A stretch of 64,000 nt of DNA from Arthrobacter ruber (GCF_002954225.1 NZ_PPTH01000011.1:129934-193933); one strand, 5' to 3'; positions 55,362-63,829 are shown, numbered from the stretch's first letter. The notes: generated from the sequence alone by a model not told the origin. Numbers and translations: made by a program.

Positions 55362-55793
55362 TCAGATGATGCCCGGGAAGGCGTTCTCATCCGTTTCGGA
55401 GAAGGCCGTCTCCTTCTCCGTCAGGTAGGTGTCCCAGGCATCCGCTGCCCAGATCTCGGCGCGGCTTCCCGCTCCGATCACCGCGAGCTCCCGGTCCAGT
55501 CCTGCATACGTCCTCAGAGCCGGCGGGATGGTGATCCTGCCCTGCTTGTCGGGGACCTCGTCCGAGGCTCCCGACAGGAAGATGCGGTTGTAGTCCCTCG
55601 CCTGGCGTGACGAGATCGGTGCCGCGCGCATCTGCTCGTGAACCCTCTCGAATTCACTCATGCTGAAGACGTAGATACAGCGTTCCTGGCCCCTGGTGAG
55701 GACCAGTCCCTCGCTCAACTCCTCACGGAATTTCGCAGGGAGAATCAGCCTGCCTTTTTCGTCGAGGCGGGGGGTGTGAGTTCCGAGGAACAT
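55362..55793 (-). CDS. mraZ: Transcriptional regulator MraZ
   Basis: A 143-residue AbrB-fold DNA-binding protein that represses the dcw promoter. Two MraZ repeats are seen: [25 protein letters not shown] (3-27), with the D-x-K-G-R-L-x-L-P core, and [29 protein letters not shown] start with CAGGG close by. First gene of the cluster; three spaced GTGGAG-type repeats lie 60-85 bases upstream, implying autoregulation. Confidence 0.96.
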   Translation of the reverse strand: MFLGTHTPRLDEKGRLILPAKFREELSEGLVLTRGQERCIYVFSMSEFERVHEQMRAAPISSRQARDYNRIFLSGASDEVPDKQGRITIPPALRTYAGLDRELAVIGAGSRAEIWAADAWDTYLTEKETAFSETDENAFPGII

Positions 55794-55842
55794 CCCTGAC
55801 CGCCTGTTCTGAGTCCGCCAAGCCCAGCTCGTTGCTGCCTTG

Positions 55843-55884
55843 CTCTTATATTCCCCACTTTACTCCACAACTCTCCACGGTCAA
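55843..55884 (-). promoter_or_regulatory. dcw promoter region with three MraZ-type repeats
   Basis: On the minus strand GTGGAG, GTGGAG and GTGGGG follow each other at exact 10-base steps (plus-strand CTCCAC 55873-55878, CTCCAC 55863-55868, CCCCAC 55853-55858). This is the three-box, one-turn layout of MraZ operators. TTGACC (55884-55879) with TAAAGT 16 bases on, or the later TATAAG, could be the promoter; the boxes overlap it. Confidence 0.7.
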
Positions 55885-56047
55885 TGCATCCGCGCCGTGG
55901 CGCGCCCATTCCTGTGCCTCTCCGGGACCCCCCGGCGCCTTGATCCCGGCAGCCCATCGGGTCACGGACTCCGGGGAGGGAAATGGAGGAGGAAGACATC
56001 GTTCGGGGCATGCGCGGACGCCTGGAAACGGTTCAACCGGTTAAAAG

Positions 56048-56075
56048 GGAAGAACCCGCCGCGGCGGGTTCTTCC
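56048..56075 (-). terminator. Terminator palindrome after the DUF3040 gene
   Basis: A perfect 28-bp inverted repeat with arms GGAAGAACCCGCCG and CGGCGGGTTCTTCC, 40 bases past the DUF3040 stop and ahead of the dcw promoter. Confidence 0.8.
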
Positions 56076-56114
56076 AGGGGCTGTGCAGATCCGTCGGGAT
56101 CGTGACGCAGCGGT

Positions 56115-56492
56115 CTAGCTCTGGTCGCGCTTGCGCTCGTCCCACTTGTCCTCGAGGCCGGACATGAAGCCGCTCTTCCCGCCGGTCGGGGTCTTCGCGG
56201 GCCTGCCGGGCGCTGTGCCCGCCTCCACCTGCCGGGACTTCGTGGTCGCGAAGTAGACACCGGCCCCCATGATCAGGAAGCCGAGCACCCCGACGATGGT
56301 CAATGCGTAGACGATGCCCGCGAGGAGGACCAGGATGCCTGCGATGGTGATGAGTGACCCGATGACCAGGCGCCGGGTCGACATCGATTTCCGCGTGTCC
56401 GAAGCCATCGAGTGGGCGAATTTGGGATCGTCGGCGTGTAATTGCTGTTCGAGCTGATCAAGCAACCTCTGCTCGTGTTCCGAGAGTGCCAT
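56115..56492 (-). CDS. DUF3040 family membrane protein
   Basis: A 125-residue actinobacterial protein of unknown function. The N-terminal MALSEHEQRLLDQLEQQLHADDPKFA is diagnostic of DUF3040. Two adjacent helices follow (about 51-72 and 74-88, LVIGSLITIAGILVLLAGIV and ALTIVGVLGFLIMGAGVYFA), then a basic tail with KWDERKRDQS. The ATG has AAGGAGG at ideal spacing. It occupies the place of Rv2169c just upstream of mraZ in M. tuberculosis. Confidence 0.9.
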   Translation of the reverse strand: MALSEHEQRLLDQLEQQLHADDPKFAHSMASDTRKSMSTRRLVIGSLITIAGILVLLAGIVYALTIVGVLGFLIMGAGVYFATTKSRQVEAGTAPGRPAKTPTGGKSGFMSGLEDKWDERKRDQS

Positions 56493-56723
56493 GACCGCCT
56501 CCTTGAAGTGGATACCAACGTTCCTTTACCCAGACAACGACCCGCACCCGGCTCCGGTTCCCGGCAGGAGTGCCGTGGACCGCTGGTTCCGGATGGCGGA
56601 AAGTAGTGCTGGACGGCAGGTGTCTGCCTGCTTAAAGAGTAGTTTGCTCCCTGATGGGTGCAAAGTCACAACGTGGTGTTGTTCATGCGCTCCGCGGGAT
56701 GCTACCCGACCCCTGGGTACCGT

Positions 56724-58082
56724 TCATTCGCGCGCTGTCCGGGGGTCCGTGACGGCCCGGTCCGGAAGCGGCCCGGAGGGGTCGGCCGGGCGGCGGGAGT
56801 ACCCGGCCGGCGGTGTCGCAGCCGGCGTCCCAGTGGACATCTCCTCGGCGCCCTGATGGGTCTCTCCGTCCACCCGCTGCCGGCCCTTGGGGCGGAGGAG
56901 GCCGGCGGGCATCACGCCCGCATCGCCGAACTTCCTGTTCACGTCGTCCAGTGCCCTCTCGGCGATCCGCCAGTTGTCGTCCCGCCGGTCGATGGTGAGC
57001 TGCGTGGACCCGTCCCCGCCCGTCTCGAGGGACTCCGCCCGCAGGCCGATCAGCCGGACGGCCATGGGCCGGTCCCCCAGCGCCGTGAGCAGCGCCGTCG
57101 CCGCTCCGTACAGTGCATTGGCACTGTCCACGGGCTCGTCGAGCTTCTTGGACCGCGTCAGAGTGGTGAAGTCGGCGTAGCGCAGCTTCAGCGCGACTCC
57201 CCCGGCACGGTGGCCCGAGGCACGGAGCCGGGTCGCCGTGCGGTGCGCGAGCCTCAGCAGCTCCCGCCGCAGGACGTCGGAGTCGTCGATGTCGCGGGAG
57301 AACGTCTCCTCGGCGCCGATACTCTTCTCAGGCCGGGCGACCACGACCCGCCTGGGGTCGCGACCCCAGGCGAGGTGATGGACGTGCTCCCCCGAGGACC
57401 CGAGCAGTTTCCTGAGCGTCGGGACCGGGGTGTGCGCGACGTCCTCGACGGTGCTGATGCCGATCCGCGCGAGGACCTCCTGCGTCTTGGCCCCGACACC
57501 CCAGAGCGCGGATACCGGCAGGGTGTGGAGGTAGGCGACGGTCTGATCCCCCGGGATGAGCAGCAGTCCGTCGGGCTTCGCACGCGTGGAAGCGATCTTG
57601 GCGACGAACTTCGTGGTCGCGGCTCCCACGCTCGCGGTGATGCCGAGCGTCGACTGGATCTCGGCGCGGATCTGCTCGCCGATCTCGCGCGGGCCGCCCA
57701 GCCGGCGCATGGAGCCGCCGATGTCGAGGAACGCCTCGTCCACGCTCAACTGCTCGACCTCGGGTGTCACCGAGCGGAAGATCCTCATCACCTCGCGGGA
57801 GACCTCCGAGTACCGCCGATGGTGGGGCGGCAGGATCACCGCGGTGGGGCACCGCCGCATCGCGATACTCATGGGCATCGCCGACCGCACGCCGAACCGG
57901 CGTGCCTCGTAGGAGGCGGAGAGCACCACGGACCGCCCGGACGGAGAGCCGACGACCACCGGGACGCCGCGCAGGTGGGGGTGGTCCAGGAGTTCGACGG
58001 AGACGTAGAACGCATCCATGTCGATGTGCAGGATGCGGCACTCCGCGTGCTCGACCCGCTGCGAGACCTGATCCCTGGACAC
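56724..58082 (-). CDS. dinB: DNA polymerase IV (Y family)
   Basis: A 452-residue translesion polymerase. Seen: RILHIDMDAFYVSVELLDHP (first catalytic Asp pair), VVLSASYEARRFGVRSAMP with the Y-family nucleotide contacts, QLSVDEAFLDIGG (catalytic Asp-Glu), SVGAATTKFVAKIAS, the helix-hairpin-helix LPVSALWGVGAKTQEVL, and a little-finger domain to about 390. The last 60 residues are basic and disordered. The GTG start is fixed by a TACGAT hexamer 6 bases upstream; an overlapping ATG is out of frame. No SOS box is seen upstream, so it is probably not LexA-controlled. Confidence 0.94.
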   Translation of the reverse strand: MSRDQVSQRVEHAECRILHIDMDAFYVSVELLDHPHLRGVPVVVGSPSGRSVVLSASYEARRFGVRSAMPMSIAMRRCPTAVILPPHHRRYSEVSREVMRIFRSVTPEVEQLSVDEAFLDIGGSMRRLGGPREIGEQIRAEIQSTLGITASVGAATTKFVAKIASTRAKPDGLLLIPGDQTVAYLHTLPVSALWGVGAKTQEVLARIGISTVEDVAHTPVPTLRKLLGSSGEHVHHLAWGRDPRRVVVARPEKSIGAEETFSRDIDDSDVLRRELLRLAHRTATRLRASGHRAGGVALKLRYADFTTLTRSKKLDEPVDSANALYGAATALLTALGDRPMAVRLIGLRAESLETGGDGSTQLTIDRRDDNWRIAERALDDVNRKFGDAGVMPAGLLRPKGRQRVDGETHQGAEEMSTGTPAATPPAGYSRRPADPSGPLPDRAVTDPRTARE

Positions 58083-58088
58083 GCATCA

Positions 58089-58094
58089 ATCGTA
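58089..58094 (-). promoter_or_regulatory. Probable -10 element, leaderless dinB message
   Basis: TACGAT ends 6 bases before the dinB GTG. Confidence 0.45.
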
Positions 58095-58259
58095 CGCAGC
58101 GCCACTGACGCCGGGACGGGCAGCCGGGGCGGGCAGCCGGGACGGCGCCCCCTCGACGACCGACTCCGGCCGTCGAGGCAGGCACGGGGCACGGCGGGCA
58201 CGTCCGGACCGACGGATAGAGTGGGATCACCACGTCCAGCCGACCCGCCCGGGAGATCC

Positions 58260-59384
58260 ATGCTGTCCGCACCCGCTACACCCGAGAAGGACGGATTCGT
58301 TCCCGATGCCATCTCCGAGGAGCAGGACCGGTTCCGCTCCTCGCTCACCAGGACCATCGAGGACTTCCTCGCCGAGCAGCGCGACGTGCTGGTGGGCATC
58401 TCGGGAGAAGCACTGCCCCTCCTCTCGAGCATCGCGACCCTGACGAGTGGCGGCAAGAGGATGCGGGCGCTGCTCTGCTACTGGGGATGGCGGGCTGCCG
58501 GCGGGTCGCCGACGGCGCCTGCCCCGGTGGTCGCGGGGACCGCGCTCGAGTTCTTCCAGGCTGCCGCCCTGATCCACGACGACATCATCGACCGGTCGGA
58601 CACACGGCGCGGACGGCCCAGCGTCCACCGGCAGTTCACGGCGCGGCACACCGACGCCGGCTGGCACCTCGACCCCGAGCGGTTCGGGGTCTCGGCGGCC
58701 ATCCTGGCGGGCGATCTCTGCCTCGCCTTCAGCGAGGAGCTCTTCACGGCGGCCTGCGCCGGCACCACGGGCGACGCCGCCCGCACGATCTTCAACCGCA
58801 TGCGGACCGAGGTCATGGCCGGTCAGTACCTCGACCTCCTGGAGGAGGCCGTGGGGCCCGACCAGACGCCGGAGGTCGCGGCGGAACGCGCGCTGAACAT
58901 CCTCCGGTTCAAGTCCGCCAAGTACTCGATGGAGCGTCCGCTCATGCTCGGCGGGGCCCTGGCGGGCGCTGACGACCGGCTACTGGCGGCCTACTCGGCG
59001 TTCGCCCTGCCGCTGGGCGAGGCGTTCCAGCTCCGCGACGACGTGCTGGGCGTCTTCGGCGATCCGGAGGTGACGGGCAAGCCGGCAGGGGACGATCTCC
59101 GGGAGGGCAAGCGCACCTTCCTGATCGCCCGCGCTCTTCAAGCGAGCTCCGGGGAGGCCCGCGCCAGGATCAATGCGATGCTCGGCGACACGTCCCTCGA
59201 CGACGACGGCGTCGCCATGCTGCGCGGCCTGATCGTGGACAGCGGTGCCCTGGTGCACACGGAGCAGCTCATCGCGCAGAAATCCGGGGACGCCTTCGCG
59301 GCACTGGAGCGGCTCGGGATCGATACCGTCTCCCGGCGCGCCCTCCACCTGCTCGCGGAAGCGGCGGTCACGCGCAACGCCTGA
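58260..59384 (+). CDS. Polyprenyl diphosphate synthase (GGPP-type)
   Basis: A 374-residue trans-isoprenyl diphosphate synthase that condenses isopentenyl diphosphate units for quinone, carotenoid or lipid precursors. Seen: GGKRMRALLCYWGWRA, the first Asp-rich motif LIHDDIIDRSDTRRG, GDLCLAFSEELF, and the second Asp-rich motif QLRDDVLGVFGDPEVTGKPAGDDLREGKRT. Small residues before the first motif suggest a C20 or longer product, but chain length cannot be fixed by eye. ATG with GGAGA upstream; a TAGAGT near 58216 may be the promoter. It sits at the place of idsA2 (Rv2173). Confidence 0.9.
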   Translation: MLSAPATPEKDGFVPDAISEEQDRFRSSLTRTIEDFLAEQRDVLVGISGEALPLLSSIATLTSGGKRMRALLCYWGWRAAGGSPTAPAPVVAGTALEFFQAAALIHDDIIDRSDTRRGRPSVHRQFTARHTDAGWHLDPERFGVSAAILAGDLCLAFSEELFTAACAGTTGDAARTIFNRMRTEVMAGQYLDLLEEAVGPDQTPEVAAERALNILRFKSAKYSMERPLMLGGALAGADDRLLAAYSAFALPLGEAFQLRDDVLGVFGDPEVTGKPAGDDLREGKRTFLIARALQASSGEARARINAMLGDTSLDDDGVAMLRGLIVDSGALVHTEQLIAQKSGDAFAALERLGIDTVSRRALHLLAEAAVTRNA

Positions 59385-59453
59385 TGCCCCGGACGCCCCG
59401 GTTCCGCATCACGCGGTGACGGAGTCCACCCTGCCTCGGGCGGACACACGCTC

Positions 59454-59837
59454 CTACCAGGCGGCTGCCTGGGCACGGCGCCGGATCTCCGTCTTCCGCC
59501 CCTCACGCAGGGCGTCGATCGGACGACCCGGCAGGGATTCGTCCTCGGTGTAGAGCCAGCGGATGATGTCCTCGTCGCCGTACCCGGAGTCCGCGAGGAC
59601 GAGCACCGTCCCCTTGAGGCTCTCCAGGACTGCTCCGTCGGCGAGGAAGTCGGCCGGGACGCTGCGGATGTTGCGTTCCCCGATCCGTACGCTGACGAGC
59701 GACCTCTCGCTGATGAGCGAGTGCACGCGCGTGATGGGGAGGCCGAGGGCCTCGGCGACCTCCGGGAGGTTCAGCCAGGCCGGTACGAGGTGTTCGAGTT
59801 CAGTCACCGTCCAAGGGTGCCACGCTCCCGCATCCAT
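59454..59837 (-). CDS. Rv2175c-like DNA-binding protein
   Basis: A 127-residue protein of the Rv2175c family. A winged helix-turn-helix-like N-terminal half (LVPAWLNLPEVAEALGLPITRVHSLISERSLVSVRIGERNI, about 18-60) is followed by the C-terminal helical part (VLADSGYGDEDIIRWLYTEDESLPGRPIDALREGRKTEIRRRAQ). M. tuberculosis Rv2175c is a DNA-binding substrate of the kinase PknL, encoded next to it; here a PASTA kinase lies one gene away. The ATG at 59837 is preceded by GTGGAG but close, so a nearby GTG (VTELEH) is an alternative. Confidence 0.85.
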   Translation of the reverse strand: MDAGAWHPWTVTELEHLVPAWLNLPEVAEALGLPITRVHSLISERSLVSVRIGERNIRSVPADFLADGAVLESLKGTVLVLADSGYGDEDIIRWLYTEDESLPGRPIDALREGRKTEIRRRAQAAAW

Positions 59838-60176
59838 CTCCACTCGACGGCCCAGGGGCGCTCCGAGGCCCGGGAGACCGGCGCAGGACCGGCGCAGCTC
59901 CGGAGCAGGACCGACGCAGGATTCCCACAGGACTGGAGCAGCCCCCGGCAACACGGCCATGCCTCCGGCGCGACACGCCAGAGCGGAGGTTCAGGCCCTT
60001 TGGAGACCTCTTGTGCTACTCCCCTTTTCGTGTAAGTTCACAGGAGTCACAGAAGCAACAGTAACAACACGTGACACAACAGCATCACCAGCACTTGCAT
60101 GTGCCCAGCCGGGAAGCACCATCTCGGGTACGTGCGTCCGCGCGGACTCAGCCGCCAACAGACGAGGAACGAAAAC
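59838..60176. other. Intergenic region upstream of the LysM/SLT gene
   Basis: These 339 bases carry the presumed divergent promoters. The first part (to about 60000) is high in GC with nothing recognisable. The AT-richer part 60030-60090 holds the GTNAC direct repeats listed separately. No further gene is convincing. Confidence 0.5.
60046..60080 (+). promoter_or_regulatory. GTNAC direct repeats upstream of the wall hydrolase gene
   Basis: GTAACAACAC (60061-60070) and GTGACACAAC (60071-60080) are adjacent 10-base direct repeats, with a further GTCACAGAAG at 60046-60055. They lie about 97-131 bases before the start. The pattern recalls GTCACAG/GTAAC-type sites reported for the response regulator MtrA. 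Confidence 0.5.
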
Positions 60177-61589
60177 ATGACTGCCCAGCGATCGAATGCA
60201 CCGCTGAACGGCACCCGCAGGAAGGCCGCCGGCGCCAGCCGTCGCGGCCTGAACGTCGCCGTGACCACCGCCGCCCTGCCCGCGGTGCTTCTCTCTTCCG
60301 TCGCCTTCGCCCAACCGGCGACGGCAGCACCCGCTCCGCAGGCATCTGCGGCCCGCCACCTGGCCGCGGCCCCCACGCAGGTTCCCGCGCGGGCCGTCGT
60401 GCCCGCCGCCCTCGTAGCCGGTACCGTCCCCGCGCAGAAGACCGCGGTGACCGTGCAGACCGCCCCGACCGCGCCGACCGCGCCGAGCGAGTACACCATC
60501 AAGCCGGGAGACACCATCGGTGCCATCGCCAGGCTCCATGGCCTGTCGACGGAGGCCGTGCTCGAGCTGAACAAGCTGACCGCGCGCACCATCATCTACC
60601 CCGGACAGAAGATCAAGCTGACCGGCAGTGCCGCACCTGCCCCCGGAGCGGCCCCCGCCGCTCCTGCGCCCGCTCCCCAGCAGTCCGCCGGGACCTACGT
60701 GGTCAAGCCCGGTGACACCCTCGGCGCGATCGCCATCCGCAATGGGGTGGGCCTCCAGGACCTCCTGACCGCCAACAAGCTCTCCATGACCTCGGTCATC
60801 TTCCCCGGGCAGAAGATCACCCTGGGCGGTGGCGCACCGGCACCCGCCCCTGCACCCGCGCCCGCACCGAACAAGCCCGCAGCCGCACCTGCGCCGGCTC
60901 CCGCTCCCGCTCCCGCTCCCGCCGGCACGTACACCGTGAAGCCCGGTGACACCCTCGGCGCGATCGCCTCCCGCAACGGTGTGGGCCTGCAGGCCCTCCT
61001 GACTGCCAACAACTGCACGATGACGTCGGTCATCTACCCGGGACAGAAGCTCACCCTCACCGGCGGGGTCACCGCTCCGGCTCCCGCGCCGGCGCCGACG
61101 GGCCTCGTCCCCTCGACGTTCCTGGGCTACACCTACCCCGACAAGGTGGTCGCGGACGCAAACTCGAACAAGGCGCTGCTCAACTCGATGCCCGCGCCCT
61201 CGCCGGCCGAGATGCGGCAGATCGTCGCCGACTCGGCGCGTTCGATGGGCGTCGACCCGAGCCTCGCGCTCGCGTTCGCGCACCAGGAGTCGGGCTTCAA
61301 CCAGCGCGCGGTGTCCCCGGCGAACGCCATCGGGACCATGCAGGTCATCCCGTCCTCGGGCCAGTGGGCGAGCGACCTCGTGGGCCGCAAGCTGAACCTG
61401 CTGGACCCGTACGACAACGCGACCGCCGGCGTCGCGATCATCCGCTCGCTCGTCCGCACGAGCCCATCGCTGGACATCGCGATCGCCTCCTACTACCAGG
61501 GTCAGTACTCGGTGCAGAACCGCGGGATGTTCGAGGACACGAAGCGGTACGTCGCGTCAATCAAGGCGCACCAGAAGAACTTCGCGTAG
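60177..61589 (+). CDS. Secreted LysM/lytic transglycosylase-like wall hydrolase
   Basis: A 470-residue exported protein. A long signal peptide (basic RRKAAGASRRGLN, hydrophobic VAVTTAALPAVLLSSVAFA, cleavage near ATAAPA) is followed by three LysM peptidoglycan-binding domains at about 103-147, 172-216 and 251-295 (each with KPGDT-x-GAIA and YPGQK or FPGQK). Ala/Pro linkers join them, and an SLT (soluble lytic transglycosylase) domain lies at about 340-440 with the catalytic glutamate in FAHQESGFN and the family segment IGTMQVIP. LysM2 and LysM3 are nearly identical. The ATG at 60177 has GAGGAAC upstream. Likely cleaves wall glycan during growth; regulated upstream by possible MtrA-type repeats. 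Confidence 0.92.
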   Translation: MTAQRSNAPLNGTRRKAAGASRRGLNVAVTTAALPAVLLSSVAFAQPATAAPAPQASAARHLAAAPTQVPARAVVPAALVAGTVPAQKTAVTVQTAPTAPTAPSEYTIKPGDTIGAIARLHGLSTEAVLELNKLTARTIIYPGQKIKLTGSAAPAPGAAPAAPAPAPQQSAGTYVVKPGDTLGAIAIRNGVGLQDLLTANKLSMTSVIFPGQKITLGGGAPAPAPAPAPAPNKPAAAPAPAPAPAPAPAGTYTVKPGDTLGAIASRNGVGLQALLTANNCTMTSVIYPGQKLTLTGGVTAPAPAPAPTGLVPSTFLGYTYPDKVVADANSNKALLNSMPAPSPAEMRQIVADSARSMGVDPSLALAFAHQESGFNQRAVSPANAIGTMQVIPSSGQWASDLVGRKLNLLDPYDNATAGVAIIRSLVRTSPSLDIAIASYYQGQYSVQNRGMFEDTKRYVASIKAHQKNFA

Positions 61590-61594
61590 GCCGT

Positions 61595-61617
61595 CCCGGC
61601 CCGGGTGCCGGGCCGGG
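61595..61617 (+). terminator. Terminator hairpin after the LysM/SLT gene
   Basis: CCCGGCCCGG pairs with CCGGGCCGGG over a 3-base loop, 6 bases past the stop. Confidence 0.7.
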
Positions 61618-61668
61618 CGGAGGGGGTGGGATCGCGTGGTGGTCCTGCCCCCTTCGTCTGCACCCGAT

Positions 61669-61674
61669 TAGTAT
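61669..61674 (+). promoter_or_regulatory. Probable -10 element of the PASTA kinase gene
   Basis: TAGTAT ends 6 bases before the GTG. The intervening bases CGGAGG also look like a ribosome site but touch the start codon, so a leaderless message is more likely. Confidence 0.5.
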
Positions 61675-61680
61675 CGGAGG

Positions 61681-63744
61681 GTGCACCAGCTACGGAAGGA
61701 TCCGCTCGAGGGAGCCACGGTGGACGGGCGGTACGTCGTCCATTCACGGCTGGCCCGCGGCGGCATGTCCACCGTGTACCTGGCCACCGACCGCCGACTC
61801 GACCGACGGGTCGCGCTCAAGGTCCTCTACCCCCACCTCGCCGAGGAGCCCGGCTTCACCGAACGCTTCGAGCAGGAGGCGAAATCGGCCGCGCGCCTGT
61901 CGCACCCCCACGTGGTGGGCGTGCTCGACCAGGGCGTCGACGAGATCGGGGGGCAACCCGTCGCCTACCTCGTCATGGAGTTCGTCTCCGGCAGGACGCT
62001 GCGGGACGTGCTGCGCGATCACGGCCGGCTCACGCCGCGTCACGCGCTCACACTGCTCGACGCCGTCGTGGAGGGACTCGCGGCGGCCCATGAGGCGGGA
62101 CTCATCCACCGCGACGTGAAACCCGAGAACGTCCTCCTCTCGGACGCGGGGGCCGTGAAGATCGCCGACTTCGGTCTCGCGCGCGCCGTCTCGGCGTCCA
62201 CCGGGACCGCCACGCTCGTCGGGACCGTCGCCTATCTCTCCCCCGAGCTCGTGCTCGGCAGACCGGCGGAAGCCCAGAGCGACATCTACTCGACGGGTGT
62301 GATGCTCTTCGAGCTGCTGACCGGCAGGCAGCCCTTCACCGGGGAGACCCCCATCCAGGTGGCGCTGCAGCACGCGCAGTCGGACGTCCCCGCACCGTCC
62401 TCGCTCCTTCCCGGCCTCGCCCCCGACATCGACGAACTCGTACAGTGGTGCACCTCGCGGGACCCCGAGGACCGCCCGGTGGACGGCGCCGCGCTCCTCG
62501 GCGAACTCCGGCACATCCGGGCAACCCTCAGCGAGGAGGACCTGGACTTCGACCCGTCCGACGTGCCGGGTCCCGGTCCGGAGCAGGACCAGCTGACCGC
62601 CGCCGTCGTCCCTCGCCTCCCCGCCGGTGACGAGCGGACCGAGGCCCTGCCACGCGATGCGTTCCTCCCCCGCGCCGCAGGCGCACACACCGCGCAGCAG
62701 CGGTCCGGACGGACCGAGGTCCTGCCCGCGGCCGGACGCCGGGACGACCGTACCGGTGTCATCGATCGCAGCCACCATGCGACGAGGGTCATCGGCGCCA
62801 TGCCGGCGACGCCCCCGTCCGGTGCGCCGTCGTCGATCGGCACGGCCCCCTCCGGACAGGCCGGCGGCCCCGGCACCGGCGAGGCATGGGCGCCCGACAC
62901 GCACGACGGTCCGTCGCGGACCCTCCACAAGGCGGAGCCGGACGACGGCGCCCGACCGGCAGCCAGGCGCCCCGCCGGCAGTTCGGTCCGTCCGCCGTCC
63001 AGGAGGCAGCAGGCGCGCGAGGCACAGCGACCGCAGAAGACGCTGCAGGGCCGGGCGGCGCGCCGGTCCGTGCGGATCCTCGCGGTGCTGCTGGTCCTCC
63101 TCGCGGGCCTCGTGGCCGGTGCAAGCTGGCTCTTCGGTGCCGGCCCGGCGGGAACGGTGTCGCTACCCGACGTCGCCGACACTCCCCTCGCCGAGGCCCG
63201 TACCGTCCTCGAGGGGCAGGGGCTCGTGTCCCTGTCCACGGAGGAGGTCTTCGACGAGCAGGTCACCGCGGGGCTGGTCGTCGGCACCGACCCCGCCGCC
63301 GCGTCCCTGGTCCGCCGCTTCGAGCCCGTCGAACTACTCGTGTCGAAGGGCCCCGATCTGTCGACCGTCCCGGACGTCACGGGACTTCCCGCGGAGGAGG
63401 CCGTCGCGGCTCTCGAGCGTGCAGGGCTCGGGGTGACGGTGACCGATGCCCGGGAGTACAGCCAGACCGTGCCGGAGGGCGCCGTGGCCCGTCAGGACCC
63501 GTCCGGCACCGAGGTCCGACGCGGGACACGGGTCACGCTGACGCTGTCGCAGGGGCCCCGCATGGTGAGGGTCCCCACGGTGTTCTCGTTGCCGGAGGAG
63601 CGTGCCATCGCGACGCTCGAGGCCGCCGGTTTCGCGGTGCAGGTCGACTACACCTTCGGCAGCGCCGTCCTCGGTCTCGTGGTCGGCCAGAGCCCCGCGG
63701 GCGAGCAGCCCGAAGGCACCACGATCCGGATCACGGTCGCCTGA
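61681..63744 (+). CDS. PASTA-domain Ser/Thr protein kinase (PknL/PknB type)
   Basis: A 687-residue single-pass receptor kinase. Kinase domain about 17-280: glycine loop ARGGMSTVY, K47 in VALKVLY, catalytic HRDVKPEN (D145, N150), DFGLA (163-167), a Thr-rich activation loop STGTATLVGT and APE-like SPE. A Pro/Arg/Ala-rich juxtamembrane region leads to one helix (about 463-486, ILAVLLVLLAGLVAGASWLF). Three PASTA domains outside (about 495 to the end; for example VPDVTGLPAEEAVAALERAGL) should bind muropeptides. The locus (beside an Rv2175c-like gene and class II DAHP synthase) is that of mycobacterial pknL, yet mycobacterial PknL lacks PASTA repeats. Confidence 0.94.
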   Translation: MHQLRKDPLEGATVDGRYVVHSRLARGGMSTVYLATDRRLDRRVALKVLYPHLAEEPGFTERFEQEAKSAARLSHPHVVGVLDQGVDEIGGQPVAYLVMEFVSGRTLRDVLRDHGRLTPRHALTLLDAVVEGLAAAHEAGLIHRDVKPENVLLSDAGAVKIADFGLARAVSASTGTATLVGTVAYLSPELVLGRPAEAQSDIYSTGVMLFELLTGRQPFTGETPIQVALQHAQSDVPAPSSLLPGLAPDIDELVQWCTSRDPEDRPVDGAALLGELRHIRATLSEEDLDFDPSDVPGPGPEQDQLTAAVVPRLPAGDERTEALPRDAFLPRAAGAHTAQQRSGRTEVLPAAGRRDDRTGVIDRSHHATRVIGAMPATPPSGAPSSIGTAPSGQAGGPGTGEAWAPDTHDGPSRTLHKAEPDDGARPAARRPAGSSVRPPSRRQQAREAQRPQKTLQGRAARRSVRILAVLLVLLAGLVAGASWLFGAGPAGTVSLPDVADTPLAEARTVLEGQGLVSLSTEEVFDEQVTAGLVVGTDPAAASLVRRFEPVELLVSKGPDLSTVPDVTGLPAEEAVAALERAGLGVTVTDAREYSQTVPEGAVARQDPSGTEVRRGTRVTLTLSQGPRMVRVPTVFSLPEERAIATLEAAGFAVQVDYTFGSAVLGLVVGQSPAGEQPEGTTIRITVA

Positions 63745-63760
63745 CGCGCAGGCGGGCCGG

Positions 63761-63797
63761 ACGCGACGGCGGCCACCGGTGGTGGCCGTCGTCGCGT
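63761..63797 (+). terminator. Terminator hairpin after the PASTA kinase gene
   Basis: A 17-bp stem with arms ACGCGACGGCGGCCACC and GGTGGCCGTCGTCGCGT contains one G-T pair, 16 bases past the stop. Confidence 0.75.
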
Positions 63798-63802
63798 CGT
63801 GT

Positions 63803-63827
63803 CCAGGGCAGGGTCACCCTGCCCTGG
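63803..63827 (-). terminator. Terminator hairpin for the DAHP synthase gene
   Basis: CCAGGGCAGGGT and ACCCTGCCCTGG form a near-perfect palindrome immediately past the convergent gene's stop. Confidence 0.7.
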
Positions 63828-63829
63828 GG

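Larger units (their letters stand above)
55794..56114. other. Intergenic region between mraZ and the DUF3040 gene
   Basis: These 321 bases hold the dcw promoter with MraZ repeats (55843-55884) and, further on, the 28-bp terminator palindrome at 56048-56075. Between them (about 55890-56040) I see no convincing gene or operator. Confidence 0.6.

Noticed and set aside
58083..58259. SOS box for dinB
   Set aside because: No GAAC-N4-GTTC-type palindrome upstream of the dinB start; a simple -10 hexamer fits better.
60001..60176. c-di-AMP (ydaO-type) riboswitch upstream of the LysM/SLT gene
   Set aside because: Such riboswitches precede similar genes in actinobacteria, but I cannot find the conserved core sequences here.
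60840..60930. Proline/alanine codon repeats as a CRISPR-like or mobile repeat
   Set aside because: They are in-frame Ala-Pro linkers between LysM domains, a normal protein feature.
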